From Dicyema japonicum (lineage: Eukaryota > Dicyemida > Rhombozoa > Dicyemidae): DNA of 64,000 nucleotides. This document shows, in pieces, positions 37,620-48,559 of this stretch (position 1 is the stretch's first letter; each line of letters begins with the position of its first letter). The position numbers were made by a program, and so were the translations under genes. The notes under the pieces were generated by a model. That model was not told where the DNA came from and did not search any database. It worked only from the letters and a program-made list of their open reading frames with translations. Where the stretch lies: positions 679,304 through 743,303 of the forward strand of contig RDEW01000018.1 in NCBI GenBank assembly GCA_011109175.1. Direction: 5' to 3'.

Positions 37620-38050
37620 GCCTACTAACTGAATTCACCAAAGGAGTCATTATTGGTTACTATTCGGATGGGAAAACAATCAATGAAATCATAACTGAAT
37701 ATTTCGAGATCCTCTATTGGATTTGTTAATAAAAATATGCAAATACGGGATCTATCAAAAGGAAAATTGGTTCAGGTCGTTGACCAATCAAATTTGTTAG
37801 GTTTGAAATCGAAGAATGCACCGTCAATGTATGCTGTATCTGTGTCCGCTATTTCTAAATATCAATTCATTATTGTTATTTCAATTGGTCAAATTTTGAA
37901 GAGAGATAGTCTCTATGCTCGAGTTGCAAAATTAAACCATTGTTAAATCGAGATGGGTACATGAAAAAACATTTCTCAGCATATCTGATGACAGACGGAA
38001 AACAGTCATTTTCTTTCACGAATAAATGTTTGATGTCATTAGTAATAAGT
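37620..38050 (+). pseudogene. probable Tc1/mariner-like transposase relic
   Basis: Plus-strand frames read LTEFTKGVIIGYYSDGKTIN and EIITEYF, like the first helix-turn-helix of Tc1-type transposases ('DLSxFERGxIVGxxxxGxSxxxIA'). A 69-codon frame (37737-37946) follows, then KPLLNRDGYMKKHFSAYLMT. No DDE motif or TIR was found. The assignment rests on the N-terminal similarity only. Confidence 0.35.
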
Positions 38051-38099
38051 CACTACTTTATTATTTATCTAACTTTTATATTTAATTATATATAATTGC

Positions 38100-39080
38100 A
38101 ATTTATTGCAACAAACGTCAAATTCTTTATTGATAAAATGGCAGAAACTTGTCACAAAAAGGAAAATACGGCTATATTTGGGAAACAAAACGTTGGGAGA
38201 AGTTAAAATAAAAAAGAGACATTCTACAGGGGACTCTCTCTCAACTCATATCTTTGCTTTGTTACTGACCATCTTAATCAAATGCTGAAAAAGGTTTCCT
38301 GAAAGTAACGACGGGGAGTCAGGGAAATGGGAAACCAATATATACAGCTAATCAACTTCTCTTTATGGACGATATAAAGTTGTTTTCCCGCCAAAGTCAC
38401 TCAATGGAAATGATGTTGGAGGAAGTTTAATCGTTTTTTCATGCAGCCGGGTTGGAAAAATTTTTTGACAAATCTGCAACAAACGTAAGTCCTTGTCTGA
38501 TAAGCTCATTCCGATATTAAGATACTAATAGTAATGTTCTTAAAGGAGAAATGGATTAAATCTATGAAGCATCTAAGCTGATCAAAAATTTGAGGTATGA
38601 ACGAGTATGCACTCTCACTCTATAACTATTACATTGGATTGATATCCAGCCCCCAGAATTTGAACAGATCAATAAAAATAATCGCAGAATTCTTATGGAT
38701 AGCCACATCTACTTGTAACCGGCAAACAAAAAAGGACTTTATCTACCAAGAAATAAATTTGGAAGAAACCTCAAGTATGTCAGTAACAAAGCAGAACGAA
38801 TAATGACTTGGAACATAAGGCAACTTACTGCCTAAGAAGAGCAGGAATACTACGGGTCATTAATTAGAAGAAAACACACATGCCCACTCTCGTAGAATTC
38901 ATTTCCCGAAAGTACGAAATTAAAAAAATAAAGGATTGACAATGTCGAAATTGATAGAAATACAGCATGAATATCTATTGGAAAAATTGAGAAGAAACGC
39001 AGCATTCTATTTTATAGGCCTTAAAGGTTACCCCCAAGAAGAGAAGATTGAGTTAGACGGGAGTTATAAAATAATTACTT
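38100..39080 (+). pseudogene. R2-like LINE RT and downstream region, decayed
   Basis: Plus-strand frames read RHSTGDSLSTHIFALLLT (compare GVRQGDSLSPLLFxL), then TANQLLFMDDIKLFSRQSHS with FMDD as the catalytic box. ANKKGLYLPRNKFGRNLKYV and MPTLVEFISRKYEIKKIKD follow. The FMDD box and the later 'LPRxxFGRGL' segment place it near the R2/R4-like element at 6120-9420. Stops and shifts are frequent. Confidence 0.6.
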
Positions 39081-39493
39081 TTACTTAAAATTTAAATAAA
39101 TTTCATATTATTATTTATAACATTTCAAGTTCTCTTGAAGTTAGATAATTCTGATTAAACAAGTAAAACCGGAAAAGATCATTGTTATATGAATTAATGC
39201 ATAATTATACTAATAATAGTCATTACCCTTAATTAGAACGATTGCTTCACTACACTGAACTGGAATTCTTGAGTCATCTAGGGAATCGGATATCTGCACG
39301 AACAGGATATCCTCGTGAGCGCTGCTGATTATTTGAGCGAATCTCGTTCTCCATCCAAAGTAGGAATACCCAAGCACTCTTATTTTATTTTGTTTAACAA
39401 TAAATAAATTTACACGACTACAAATACATGTCTTTTACGTATTGATGAAATTTCGTATGTTATCAGGTCACTCGCAATTATTCTGATAAATAA

Positions 39494-39773
39494 TCAACAG
39501 TTTATCTCATTTTGCACATAGACTACACCTTTCTGCCTTTCAACGGTGACTATTGGAGTGTCACTCAATGTAAATAGGCATATAAAGCTGCTTTCTTCCC
39601 AATTGGATAATATCCCTATTCCCCCAACTACCTAATACTGATCATCAGCGTCTACTAAAGGAATCTCAAACTTTGTTAGAACACTAAAATCACTTTCTAT
39701 ATTCACGATAAGCGTTAATAGCCAATACTCCTCGTAATATTGTGGCGATAAGACAAAATATCTCAATATATAT
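39494..39773 (-). other. possible exons of unrecognised gene
   Basis: A minus-strand frame (39773-39656) ends in FSVLTKFEIPL. A 24-nt GT-AG segment (39632-39655) contains the only stop. The frame continues phase 0 as VVGGIGILSNWEESSFICLF, then TLSDTPIVTVERQKGVVYVQ, to stop 39494-39496. The second exon looks coding and strand-rich, but I recognise no family and see no start codon. Its first exon overlaps the last MARVEL exon in another frame, so one of the two readings must be a shadow there. Confidence 0.3.
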
Positions 39774-40140
39774 TAATCAAACCAGAGTTACAATGGTGGA
39801 AGATCGATTAGAGTGAACAGTGATATTTTCCCCCGCAATAATCATACAAATTAAATATAGAATCGTAAATAAAGCATTTCCAAACAATTCCAGTTGGTGT
39901 TGGTTGATATTTTTATTTAAATTAAATAAATAAATGACAATATGGGTGAGAATGAGTATAACGGAGGATATAACAACGAATATAATAAATCCTCCCCTAT
40001 TCCCAATTAGTGGCAAGTCAATGGAGGCACAAATGAGGATAAAAATATCAATGGTCTAAATATTATATATTACTAACAATTTGAATTATTTGGAGAATAA
40101 AGAGATTAGTCTTTAAGTGATTGTTATCATAATTGAACAT
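39690..40140 (-). CDS. MARVEL-domain four-pass membrane protein
   Basis: Two tiny introns (40056-40077, 22 nt; 39762-39782, 21 nt) join three exons into 135 codons from ATG 40140 to TGA 39690. Both introns fall at phase 0. The second holds the TGA that otherwise stops the middle frame. The protein has the MARVEL pattern of CMTM/plasmolipin-type proteins. TM1 is about residues 10-30 (LFILQIIQITIDIFILICAS). A short loop leads to GNRGGFIIFVVISSVILILT, and TM3 contains LELFGNALFTILYLICMIIA. The last helix is FCLIATILRGVLAINAYREY with a short basic end. Such proteins organise membrane microdomains and vesicle traffic. The exact orthologue is unclear. A further 23-nt intron could instead give a slightly different C-terminus. 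Confidence 0.75.
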
Positions 40141-40387
40141 ATTATGTGTAGTAAGCATTGGAATAATTAATATTGTCACAATTATTATTTTATTATATAA
40201 ATTTAAATTTTCTATTTAATAACGAATAAATTAACTAATTAATTAATTAAGCGTATTTTGATCCAGATTGTTGGTAATCCCTCTTCTTCTCTTAGAAGAA
40301 GAGTGTGCCATAACCATATAAATTTAAATAAATATATATAATTTAAATCATTTAAATTTGATGAAATTGATAGACAAATTGTTTGTA

Positions 40388-43315
40388 CATGGTTAACGTG
40401 GTCTTGTGGCTTACCTGATAAGGTGACACCCAGTTTGGAGAGGAACAAAATAGCCAATAACTTCTCCCCACCTCTTGGGGGTTCCCGCAAGCTATATGCC
40501 TCCGACTCCGTCTTGTGTTGTAGTGACATTTGAAAAAACCCTGGTCCACGAGGAGACTTAATAATTCTACAACTAAATACAAATGGAATTTAAAGGAAGA
40601 TCCTGGAACTTCGAGCTATCCTCTCCACAACTCGAGCTGACATTGCTCTCATCCTCCACGCCAACACCCTCATTCCCAGGATACACAGTAATACGTAAGG
40701 ACCGCCAGGGAAGACCAGGTGGAGGACTACTCACAATTATAAAGAACGGTATGCCTTTCATTGACGTGAGTCGACGGACCTCAGAACTTTTGGACTCATA
40801 CATATTATGAGCAGATCACCATCAAAATGGAGTGCTGTACCGTCTTTTAGGATCAACTTGATTAACCTATATATTCCACCACAAGGATCCTGCCCAAAAT
40901 CCTACACCCTAAATCTACCCTGCTCTCAGTACTAAAGAACGCTCTAATATACGGTGACCTAAATGCCCGACACCCGTTTGCTAGCTTCACAGTCCTCTGA
41001 CACCGATTCGAGTTCATCGCAAATGGTCCATTGATATGTTTATCCTGAATGATCCTAAATTACACAAAGAACCCTTTAAGGAGCACTGATAGCTGCACCT
41101 CTCCTGATTTGACCCTATGTTCTTCTTCTTTAGCAGGAATCACTACATGGGATGTGAACTATGGTTTCTCCAGCGACCATAATTTCATCCTTTTCACGTT
41201 AAGAGAATTTCGGAGACGCGAGACATTGCTGACCGAAGTGAAAAGTTTCAAGAAATATAAGAAGGTTGATTGGTCTGGCTTCTCTGACTTCATAAACATG
41301 GAATTGGTCAAAGGACTATCATCCCATATACGTTTGATAGATGAAGTCGCAAAAATCATCAGTGTAGCCATTCAAAAGGCTGATAGCATATTTATTCCTC
41401 TCTCATATACACGAATTTTATACCCTCTATTCCTAAACACTTACACTCAAAAGTAGGAACAAATGAAAAATGCCATCGACGGAGTTGAAATCTATCAGAC
41501 AAGTAAATAAAAATATCAACCAGAGCATAAAAGACCATCAGGATCAGAGGTGGCGTCACCTAATCAATCGCTTTAACGGAAAAATTCATCTCACCAATTT
41601 TGGAAAACACTAAAACAAATTAAATCAGAGTTGGAAGATACGAACGGACCTGCAACCCCTCTCCAGAACATATTTGTCATATACACCCTAATCTACTTAT
41701 GAAACACTACGCCGCGATCAGCTTCAAGAAATTCTCTAAACAACTGAATATCAAAGTACGTGCCCACAAACCGAAACAGAAGTCATCGCCGGATTAAAGA
41801 ACTCACGTGCCTGCGCCCAGACAAAGTTCACCTAAAACACCTAAGCAAATACGCAATTAGCTAGGAAGTTTTTGTCAATGTCTGCTGTCAAGTCGTGGAA
41901 AAAAAAGTTGAATAGAGTGGGGGACAAAGGGGAACCTTGGGGCACTCTGTTTGGGAGTAAGCGTGAACGTGATCTGAGGACCCTCCCACGTCTTCCAGAT
42001 ACAAAAAATTGGAAGAACTCGCTCATCACTCCAATTCATAAGGCCGGAAAAACCAAAAGGAGATCCCAGTTCATTCAGACCAATCCCATTGACCTCTACT
42101 ATATCAAAAATGTTGGAAAACTTGATCCTATCTGTAATTACCCCTTCCTTAACTCAACCGATTTTCCAACACGGATTCCGTAATGGAAGATCAACCACGA
42201 CTCTCTTATCAACGCTTTCGCAGTTCATTGCGGATGATTTCAACACGTACCTCAAAACAGATGCGGACAACAATGGTTTCGATTGACATCAACAAAGCGT
42301 TTGACTCGGTACCGAGGAAACATTTAATTGGAAAAATTTTTGATTCAAAAATTCGCCCTAACTTGAAGCTAAGGCTGGCCATCTGTGGCCACCTCAGATC
42401 ACGTTTACTGCCAAACGGAGTGCCCCAAGGTTCCTTTTTACCCCCACTCTATTCAACCTTTTCCTTCACGACCTGCCAGCAGACATTGACAAAAACTTCT
42501 TAGTGCTTTCTCATGCTGACGATATTATCATTGCAACAAGAGGCAGTTCGACATCAGAAGCAGTCTCACTCGCACAGAAAAAGTGGATTGTATCCACTAT
42601 TGGTTGATTGCTAACGGTCTTTCGGTATTGGCTCCAAAATCAACATACACTTTATTCACTTTTGACCGGCGGTCCAAAGAAGAACCAGAAATCTTAATCG
42701 GACATACTCGGATGCCTGTCACAAGGAACCCCTTAATCCTGGGAGTGACATATGACAGGCTACTTAATTTCACCTCCCATGCCAAACAAGTCTTCACCAA
42801 AAAACTACAGAAATTGAATTTCACACGTACCCTCATCCAGAAGACCCCATCGAATATGAATAAAACAATCGGAACCACATACCGCCAGACAATCGCGCCT
42901 GCTGTAGAATATGCCTATGCTGCGTGGAGATTCGCGTTATCAGAGGCCAATATCCAAAAACTAATTTTACTGCAAAGGAATACAATACGTATGCTGGGAC
43001 CACAATGTGGAACAGAAATACCTCCCCTGCTGACGGAATCTACAACTCGTATATGTGGTTCCGGATTTCTCCGCATTTGCGAGGAAGATGGACACCCACA
43101 AAGCCTCTCACTGTTCCACGCAAAAGAAAATCGGTTGGCTAAGAAATTTTCTTCCCCAGTCGGCTTCTCTGCAAAGATCAAAGAAGGCATCGACAGTGGG
43201 AACAATGGAGACGCACAGGCTTCGGATGGCACGTTTGGTTGCGGGAACTAGGATCACCTAACTAGTTGAATTTACTTTTGTCTTTCTTTCTCGGTGATCC
43301 CTGGGATTAATAAAT
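40388..43315 (+). mobile_element. diverged jockey-like LINE family A, copy 6
   Basis: Leader (GGTGACACCCAGTTTGGAGA) through to the TTTGTCTTTCTTTCTCGGTG tail. Endonuclease pieces are RSTDSCTSPDLTLCSSSLAG and SSDHNFILFTLREF. RT pieces are TMVSIDINKAFDSVPRKHLI, LPNGVPQGS and a damaged YADD (SHADDIIIAT near 42510). A clean C-terminal frame runs from 42583. It clearly belongs with family A but differs at many sites, so it is an older or separate lineage. A reversed segment interrupts it at 41864-42002. No target-site duplication is evident. Confidence 0.8.
41864..42002 (-). repeat. inverted duplicate of an RT segment inside LINE copy 6
   Basis: On the minus strand this reads SGRRGRVLRSRSRLLPNRVP then QGSPLSPTLFNFFFHDL, the same RT region that lies forward at about 42370-42510 of the same element. 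It replaces the segment between KYAIS and NWKNSLITPIHKAGK. The two arms are similar but not identical. Confidence 0.8.
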
Positions 43316-44551
43316 AAAATAATAGAAAAATACGCCAATTGCTTAATACGTTGAGGTTGCACTCGAAAACAGCTGATAGGAGGTTAGTATATTATCGACA
43401 CAACATGTTGAGATACGATTGATATTTCGATATTGACTGAAACACAAGTACTATTAAAGGAATCTGATATTTTCTTTTACAAGATCAAATACTAAATAAC
43501 TCTAATTGAAGTGGCGATTACTTCAAAGAATCGCCTTACTCACAGTTGAGTTCGAGAAATGTCACTAGTATGACCTACTTGCAGGAGAACTCTCACTTCT
43601 CTACGACTTTCAAGTAAAATTATTCTGCTATGACCTGAGTGGAGTTATCACTAAATGCTTTAAAAATTACATGGAAATGCTATCCATTGAAGACGCTACG
43701 AGAAGATAAATCCAATCAGTCGTCTTAAAAAAACTTTAGAAAGTATGGTGGTTGAAAATAAGCACGCAGTTAGGGTCTCCAGTGAAGACCTGATATTTGG
43801 TTAGAGCCCATTTGCGGAATTGACATGAGCCAACTATGGTACACCATTCGACCGCTGGTAGAGAAGTGGCTAACTATGGAGAAAGGGAATGAGGTTTGGT
43901 TGGTGGTACATTCCTCTAAGAAAAGTAGAGCGATTACCAACGATTCAGAAAATTGGTTAAATAATGTTAAATGTTTTGGTTTAACTTAAACATTTCTTTA
44001 ATTTTGAAGAAATAACACTGTGCAGTTGTGAGTATTTTCGGTAGAATATACCAAGACTTCACAAGAATAATCGCTATCACCTGTCCTTTTTATGGTATAG
44101 GTTGAGACAGCTCTGAGATCTCTCATGAAAAGATACGAATGACATAAGCCAATGGAAATAGTTTATGCTGAAAACATTGATTTTGTGAAATGGCTGTGAA
44201 TATGAACAGTTGTCAGTCACAATCCCCAATAAAAGACTGATTTTGAACGTCAACCGATTTTGTAACAATTACAAGAGAACCTGAGCACATTGAATTCTGT
44301 CAATAAAACAAAATATAAAATCACTTTGGTTTCTGTAGATTCCTATATTCAATTTCATATGTTGAATATAAAAAGCTTATACACATTGTTTAATGGTGAG
44401 GACATCATCTACTCGTCTTTTGTTTCCGATAAAGAACCTTTAGGTAGTAGTTAGCTGCATTCGTTCTAAAATAATAAATTACTTAATTATTCCACCTAAT
44501 ATGAGATAATAGTGAATGAACCCAATGTTATATTTAACCCAAATAACGATA
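43316..44551. other. no recognised gene
   Basis: AT-rich sequence with only short open frames (44077-44268 on the minus strand is the longest) and no recognisable motif or repeat partner in the window. Confidence 0.4.
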
Positions 44552-45405
44552 TTAATTAGTGAAGTAACTATAATTGAAAATATTTTCTGTTGTATTTAAC
44601 AAGAAAATAGTAGGAACAATCACTGTAAATGCAGCAGCACACAAACTGGCATTATATATTTGATTTCCAATATTAACTTCGTATTTGCAAAAAAGTTTAT
44701 TAAACTTTGAGTTGTAAATGGCTTTAATTTTAGCTTTAAATGGGCTGCTGATTTAAATCTGTAATTTCTTTCAAACTGACATTTTAAATCTAAATACATG
44801 TTATTATAGATTACCCTTTCCAGTAAAATCTGTATAATTATCAGTTTTCGAAATTTGTATTTTCATGTGATCTATTTTGACAAATTCGGAATAGGAAAAT
44901 TTTACGAGTAGCTTCTCACTGCAATTATAATAACCGTTATTTGAGATTATGTCTTTATTATCAATATACATGTCCATATTACCTAAGTAAGAATAATTAA
45001 TTATTTATATTACTTCCATGATTATTCTTTATTGCTAATCCAATTGAAATAAAATATGTTAGTCGATTTGAATTCGATATATACTAAAAGTTATATCATT
45101 TTTCTTCCATATAAGTTTAGAACCACCACGTGTCAATTTTTTAAAATCAAAAATTGCGTCATTTAAATTTACATATTTCACCTTTTTATTTATAATGATA
45201 CTACAGTATTGTTAATTTTATATTCAACTTCAATTATTCCACTAAATAACATTACAACCCGGTCATCCTCATTCACGCCCCACATTGGGACTTTATTATA
45301 CAACATTTCGATTGTCTTAGTATTCTTCATCACTGATTTATTGATTATTAGACACGTGTATATAACTATTATTAATTTATTGTGTAAACCTAGTAATTGG
45401 AGCAT
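44552..45405 (-). pseudogene. type I membrane protein family, copy 4
   Basis: Starts at ATG 45405 (MLQLLGLHNKLIIVIYTCLI, VPMWGVNEDDRVVMLFSG). The first intron site is 45182-45204 (23 nt). Removing it restores the frame and gives NNTVKYVNLNDAIFDF, matching copy 1. Indels near 45035-45085 break the middle. The C-terminal end is unlike the other copies: its helix is ASLCAAAFTVIVPTIFLL with no basic tail before the stop at 44552. The 44826-44980 segment is nearly identical to copy 3, suggesting recent duplication or conversion. Confidence 0.55.
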
Positions 45406-45664
45406 TTCACTGCAATTGTTCTAATTATGAATCAAAATTATTTTATTTAAATAATATTGAATATAATAATAATGATTTTAATTTTTATTAATAATAATGA
45501 TTTTAATTTTTTATTAATAGCTTATGCATCTCCCAACAGCTGAATAATTAAATTAAAATTAACTATTCTTTTTCCTTATAATAAAACTATTATTAAATAA
45601 ATAAAGACTAAAAATAATAGAAATGTTGATTGCGGGATCTTGAATAGTAGTGAATCTGGTTTCC

Positions 45665-45950
45665 ATTGATGACGACGATTCTTATCTTATCTCATACGGA
45701 TGATTTAATTATTGCAAAAAGTAACCGTTTTGCATCTTTCTCAGCCACCAATGCTTAACTGAAACTGGATAGAGTGCAAGAGTGGTAGATATCAAAGTAT
45801 CTTGTAATACCCTCCCCAAGTCAACATGCATGTCGTTCACCTCTGATCGGCGGAGTAATGAACACAAAATCTTGATTGGTTATCTTAGTCGTGTAAGATT
45901 CCCAATTTGTGAGACGAGACTCAAAAATTCAGCATGCTACACCGAACGAC
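45665..45950 (+). pseudogene. family A-type LINE fragment
   Basis: Frames give DDLIIAKSNRFASFSATNA, then KSTCMSFTSDRRSNEHKILI, matching the post-YADD region of family A (compare FTSDRRSKDEPSLFIG). The fragment ends just before the Tigger insertion at 45975. Confidence 0.65.
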
Positions 45951-45974
45951 CATATGTCTATAATAATGTAAATA

Positions 45975-47590
45975 CAGTCGAACCCCGGGGTGGGGCATCA
46001 AAGTGCCAAAAAGCGGGGGTGCCCTCCAAAACCGGGGTTTGGTTCAAACTATTGATTTATGGTTGATTTAACTTAAATTTTTGTTTACTTTGCGAAAAAG
46101 GAACTTCTTCACCTCTTCCAAAGTGTTTATAAAATAAGTTGTGATTTTTTGCTCTATAGTTTGATAGATTTTTATTCTATGTTTTTTATTCGATTTTTAT
46201 TAATTAACAAATCATTATTTTTAAAACATTTTTTGAAATAATCAGTCAATTTCAAATTTTTTTTATTTCTTAGATCTTTTCCAAGTTGAAATCTAAACTC
46301 ATTATATTTTTGTAATGTCTCAAAAGATGTATTTTGAGCTACATTTTCTAACTTATCCATCATTTCATAAGTTTCTGATATCGTTGTTTTGTCCTCTGTG
46401 TCAACTCCATTATAAAACTCGCAACTCTTGACTAGATCTTCGTTTTCTTCAGATATTACTTCAGGTCTAAAGGTTGAATCAAAGATGTTGTGTTTTTCAG
46501 AAGAAAAAACAATTTAAAATTTGAGTATTCCAATAAATAATGGCATGTAGCATTATTCATTATTAAAAGTATTTTTCTATCTTGTGAGAGAAAGTCGTCG
46601 TTAATCTTTGAAAGCCACATTTTGAAAATTTCTCTATTTATCCAGGAATTTTTTACGCTGCATATAAAATACAGAATTTTTCACAATCAAAATCTATGTT
46701 AAAATATAATTAATCAAACTTTTCATACAACGTTGTGATTTGTATTTTCCAATAACAAGGGGTCTTAATTTATTTCCTGCTGCATTACAGCAAAGAAAAC
46801 TGTTACTCTTTCTTTACTGAATTTTGTACCATGACATGCTTCTATAGATTCGACATAAGATCTTGAAGGAAATTTTTTAACGTACAAAAATGTTTTATCA
46901 CAATTAAAAATATTTTAATGACCATAAGTTTTAAATAAATCATCGAATTGAAAGAAAAAAATTGGCAAATTACTTTTGTCTGCTGATTTTTCTTCACTAC
47001 AAATGGTTTTAAAAACCAGATAATGTCTTTTCTTAAATCTGTCTAACCAACCGTTTGAAGCTTTAAAAGATGTTAAATAATTCAATTTTGTGGAAATTTT
47101 TTTCGCGATGCCTTTGATTAATGTACCCGAAATTGAAAATGAATCTTGCATCAATCGACAAAAAGCATTAAAAGTTAATTCGTCAAGTTTTTCAAATTGA
47201 TTTACTTCATTAGAAACTGGTTCAACTTCATCTATTTGAACTAATCTTTAAATGACTTATCCGGTATTAATGAAAAAAGAAATGTTTTTTTTGATTCGAG
47301 AAATAGTGCATTTGGTTACCTTGAATTTTTTTGCAACTTCTCTTTCAGAAGAAGTTTGTAGACACTTTGCAATTTTAATTTTTGTTTCAATAGAAATCTT
47401 GGAAGGCATTACACAAAGATACGTATCACGTGTTCAAAAATGATATTATTCAAAGTAAAGTGCCCCATACTGAGGTTTTAATAATTACCAAATTTGGAAA
47501 TTATTAATGGAAAATATACAAGAAAATAAAATCGGCCCAAAAATCGAGGATGCCCCAAGGCGGGAGTTTTCTTGGGGCGGGGTTCGACTG
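45975..47590 (-). mobile_element. Tigger/pogo DNA transposon
   Basis: Terminal inverted repeats begin CAGTCGAACCCCG on both ends (45975 forward; 47590 backward) and each is flanked by the TA expected for this superfamily. GC-rich sub-terminal segments (GGGGCATCAAAG at left, ATGCCCCAAGG at right) extend the symmetry. The body carries a decayed CENP-B/DDE transposase on the minus strand. It is inserted next to a LINE fragment. Confidence 0.9.
46172..47408 (-). pseudogene. Tigger/pogo transposase, inactive
   Basis: Starts at ATG 47408 with a CENP-B-type helix-turn-helix (MPSKISIETKIKIAKCLQTS, REVAKKFKVTKCTISRIKKN). A second DNA-binding part follows (FKASNGWLDRFKKRH). The first catalytic region reads IFNCDKT, where IFNCDET is usual. 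The second reads LLIMNNATCH, in which the usual DNA (Asp) is NNA. TTSLIQPLDL follows. Stops occur at about 47311, 47302, 46915 and later. Loss of the second Asp and the stops show it cannot transpose itself. Confidence 0.8.
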
Positions 47591-47813
47591 TATTAAGGAA
47601 ATCATTCATAGAACAATAAAACTATCTAACTTTAGTCTTATTATATTAGACTAGGAGTTAAGACTTTTGTTCATTATCGGACTTTTCTCAACTTTGTCAC
47701 TAACATCAATAATACCAAGTAATGCTTTTGAGTTCTAATTTCAGCTATTGCCCCAGTTATATTAGTATGAAACCTATTTCAATCACTGATAGAATTTAGT
47801 TAACCAGAAAATT

Positions 47814-48300
47814 TTAACTATGATGATGGTGCTTCTGCCAGAGTTTTAACGTTAAATTCAAACTTAAAAAACTACGAGAATAATCTGGCCGATTTTGAAT
47901 GAGGTTCATTGGGCATGAAGCGTTCGATAATCCCTTAGATAGTGATCTTGTGATTGTCTGATTGAAGCGTTCGATAATCCCTTGACTCCTTGGATTGTTA
48001 GTCATATTATGAAATTGTTAGACGTTTAAGAAGTCACATAATGCTCTTACATGGAATGTCACATTCTGAGATTATTTTCCGAATAATTTCTCTTTTCACG
48101 AAAAAATATCTTTCATTGCAATATTGTTCCAATGTGTTGTGTCAACAATGGGTCAATTGATGAATTTGCGAGACCACTAATTTCATCTCTTCATGATTAT
48201 CAGAGATGACAATTTTGTGGTTTCCATTTGTGTCTTTAAGGTATAACCTCCCATTGATGGATAAAAAATTCTTTGACTTTTGAGTTAATCGGTATTTTTT
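47814..48300 (-). pseudogene. retroelement-type integrase fragment
   Basis: Minus-strand frames read FSINGRLYLKDTNGNHKIVI, then a H2C2-like zinc segment (HQLTHC...HNTLEQYCNERYFF, ECDIPC). After a gap comes NNPRSQGIIERFNQTITRSL, the end of a DDE integrase core (catalytic Glu in IERFN). The remains fit an LTR-retrotransposon or Ginger-type integrase. A direct repeat of about 20 bp (47917 and 47964, GAAGCGTTCGATAATCCCTT) lies in it. Confidence 0.55.
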
Positions 48301-48401
48301 GTCTTGTCATTAGATCGATGATCCCCTTCTCTTCCATTATTTTCATTATATCCATTTATTCATGGGTTGTCTTAACGAAACACCGATCCATCAGCTTAAC
48401 T

Positions 48402-48550
48402 TTATAAAACACGCCTGTATTATGCTATTTAAAATTTAAAAACTGTTGCGCCTTCCAAAAATAATTAAATTATATTTTTTTAATTTTAAATATAATAAAT
48501 GAGAAAGACATGTGTAAAGTTTTATAAAAAATGCTTGAAATTGTGAATTT
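48402..48550 (+). repeat. dispersed repeat, second copy
   Basis: Counterpart of 29505-29640; see there. It lies between the integrase fragment and the minus-strand LINE. Confidence 0.6.
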
Positions 48551-48559
48551 GAGCTTCCC

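Noticed and set aside
39690-40016. Alternative genetic code (TGA read as an amino acid) to explain the MARVEL stop
   Set aside because: TGA and TAA/TAG stops elsewhere are removed equally well by GT-AG introns, and BRAP and other genes end cleanly at TGA. Splicing explains all cases.
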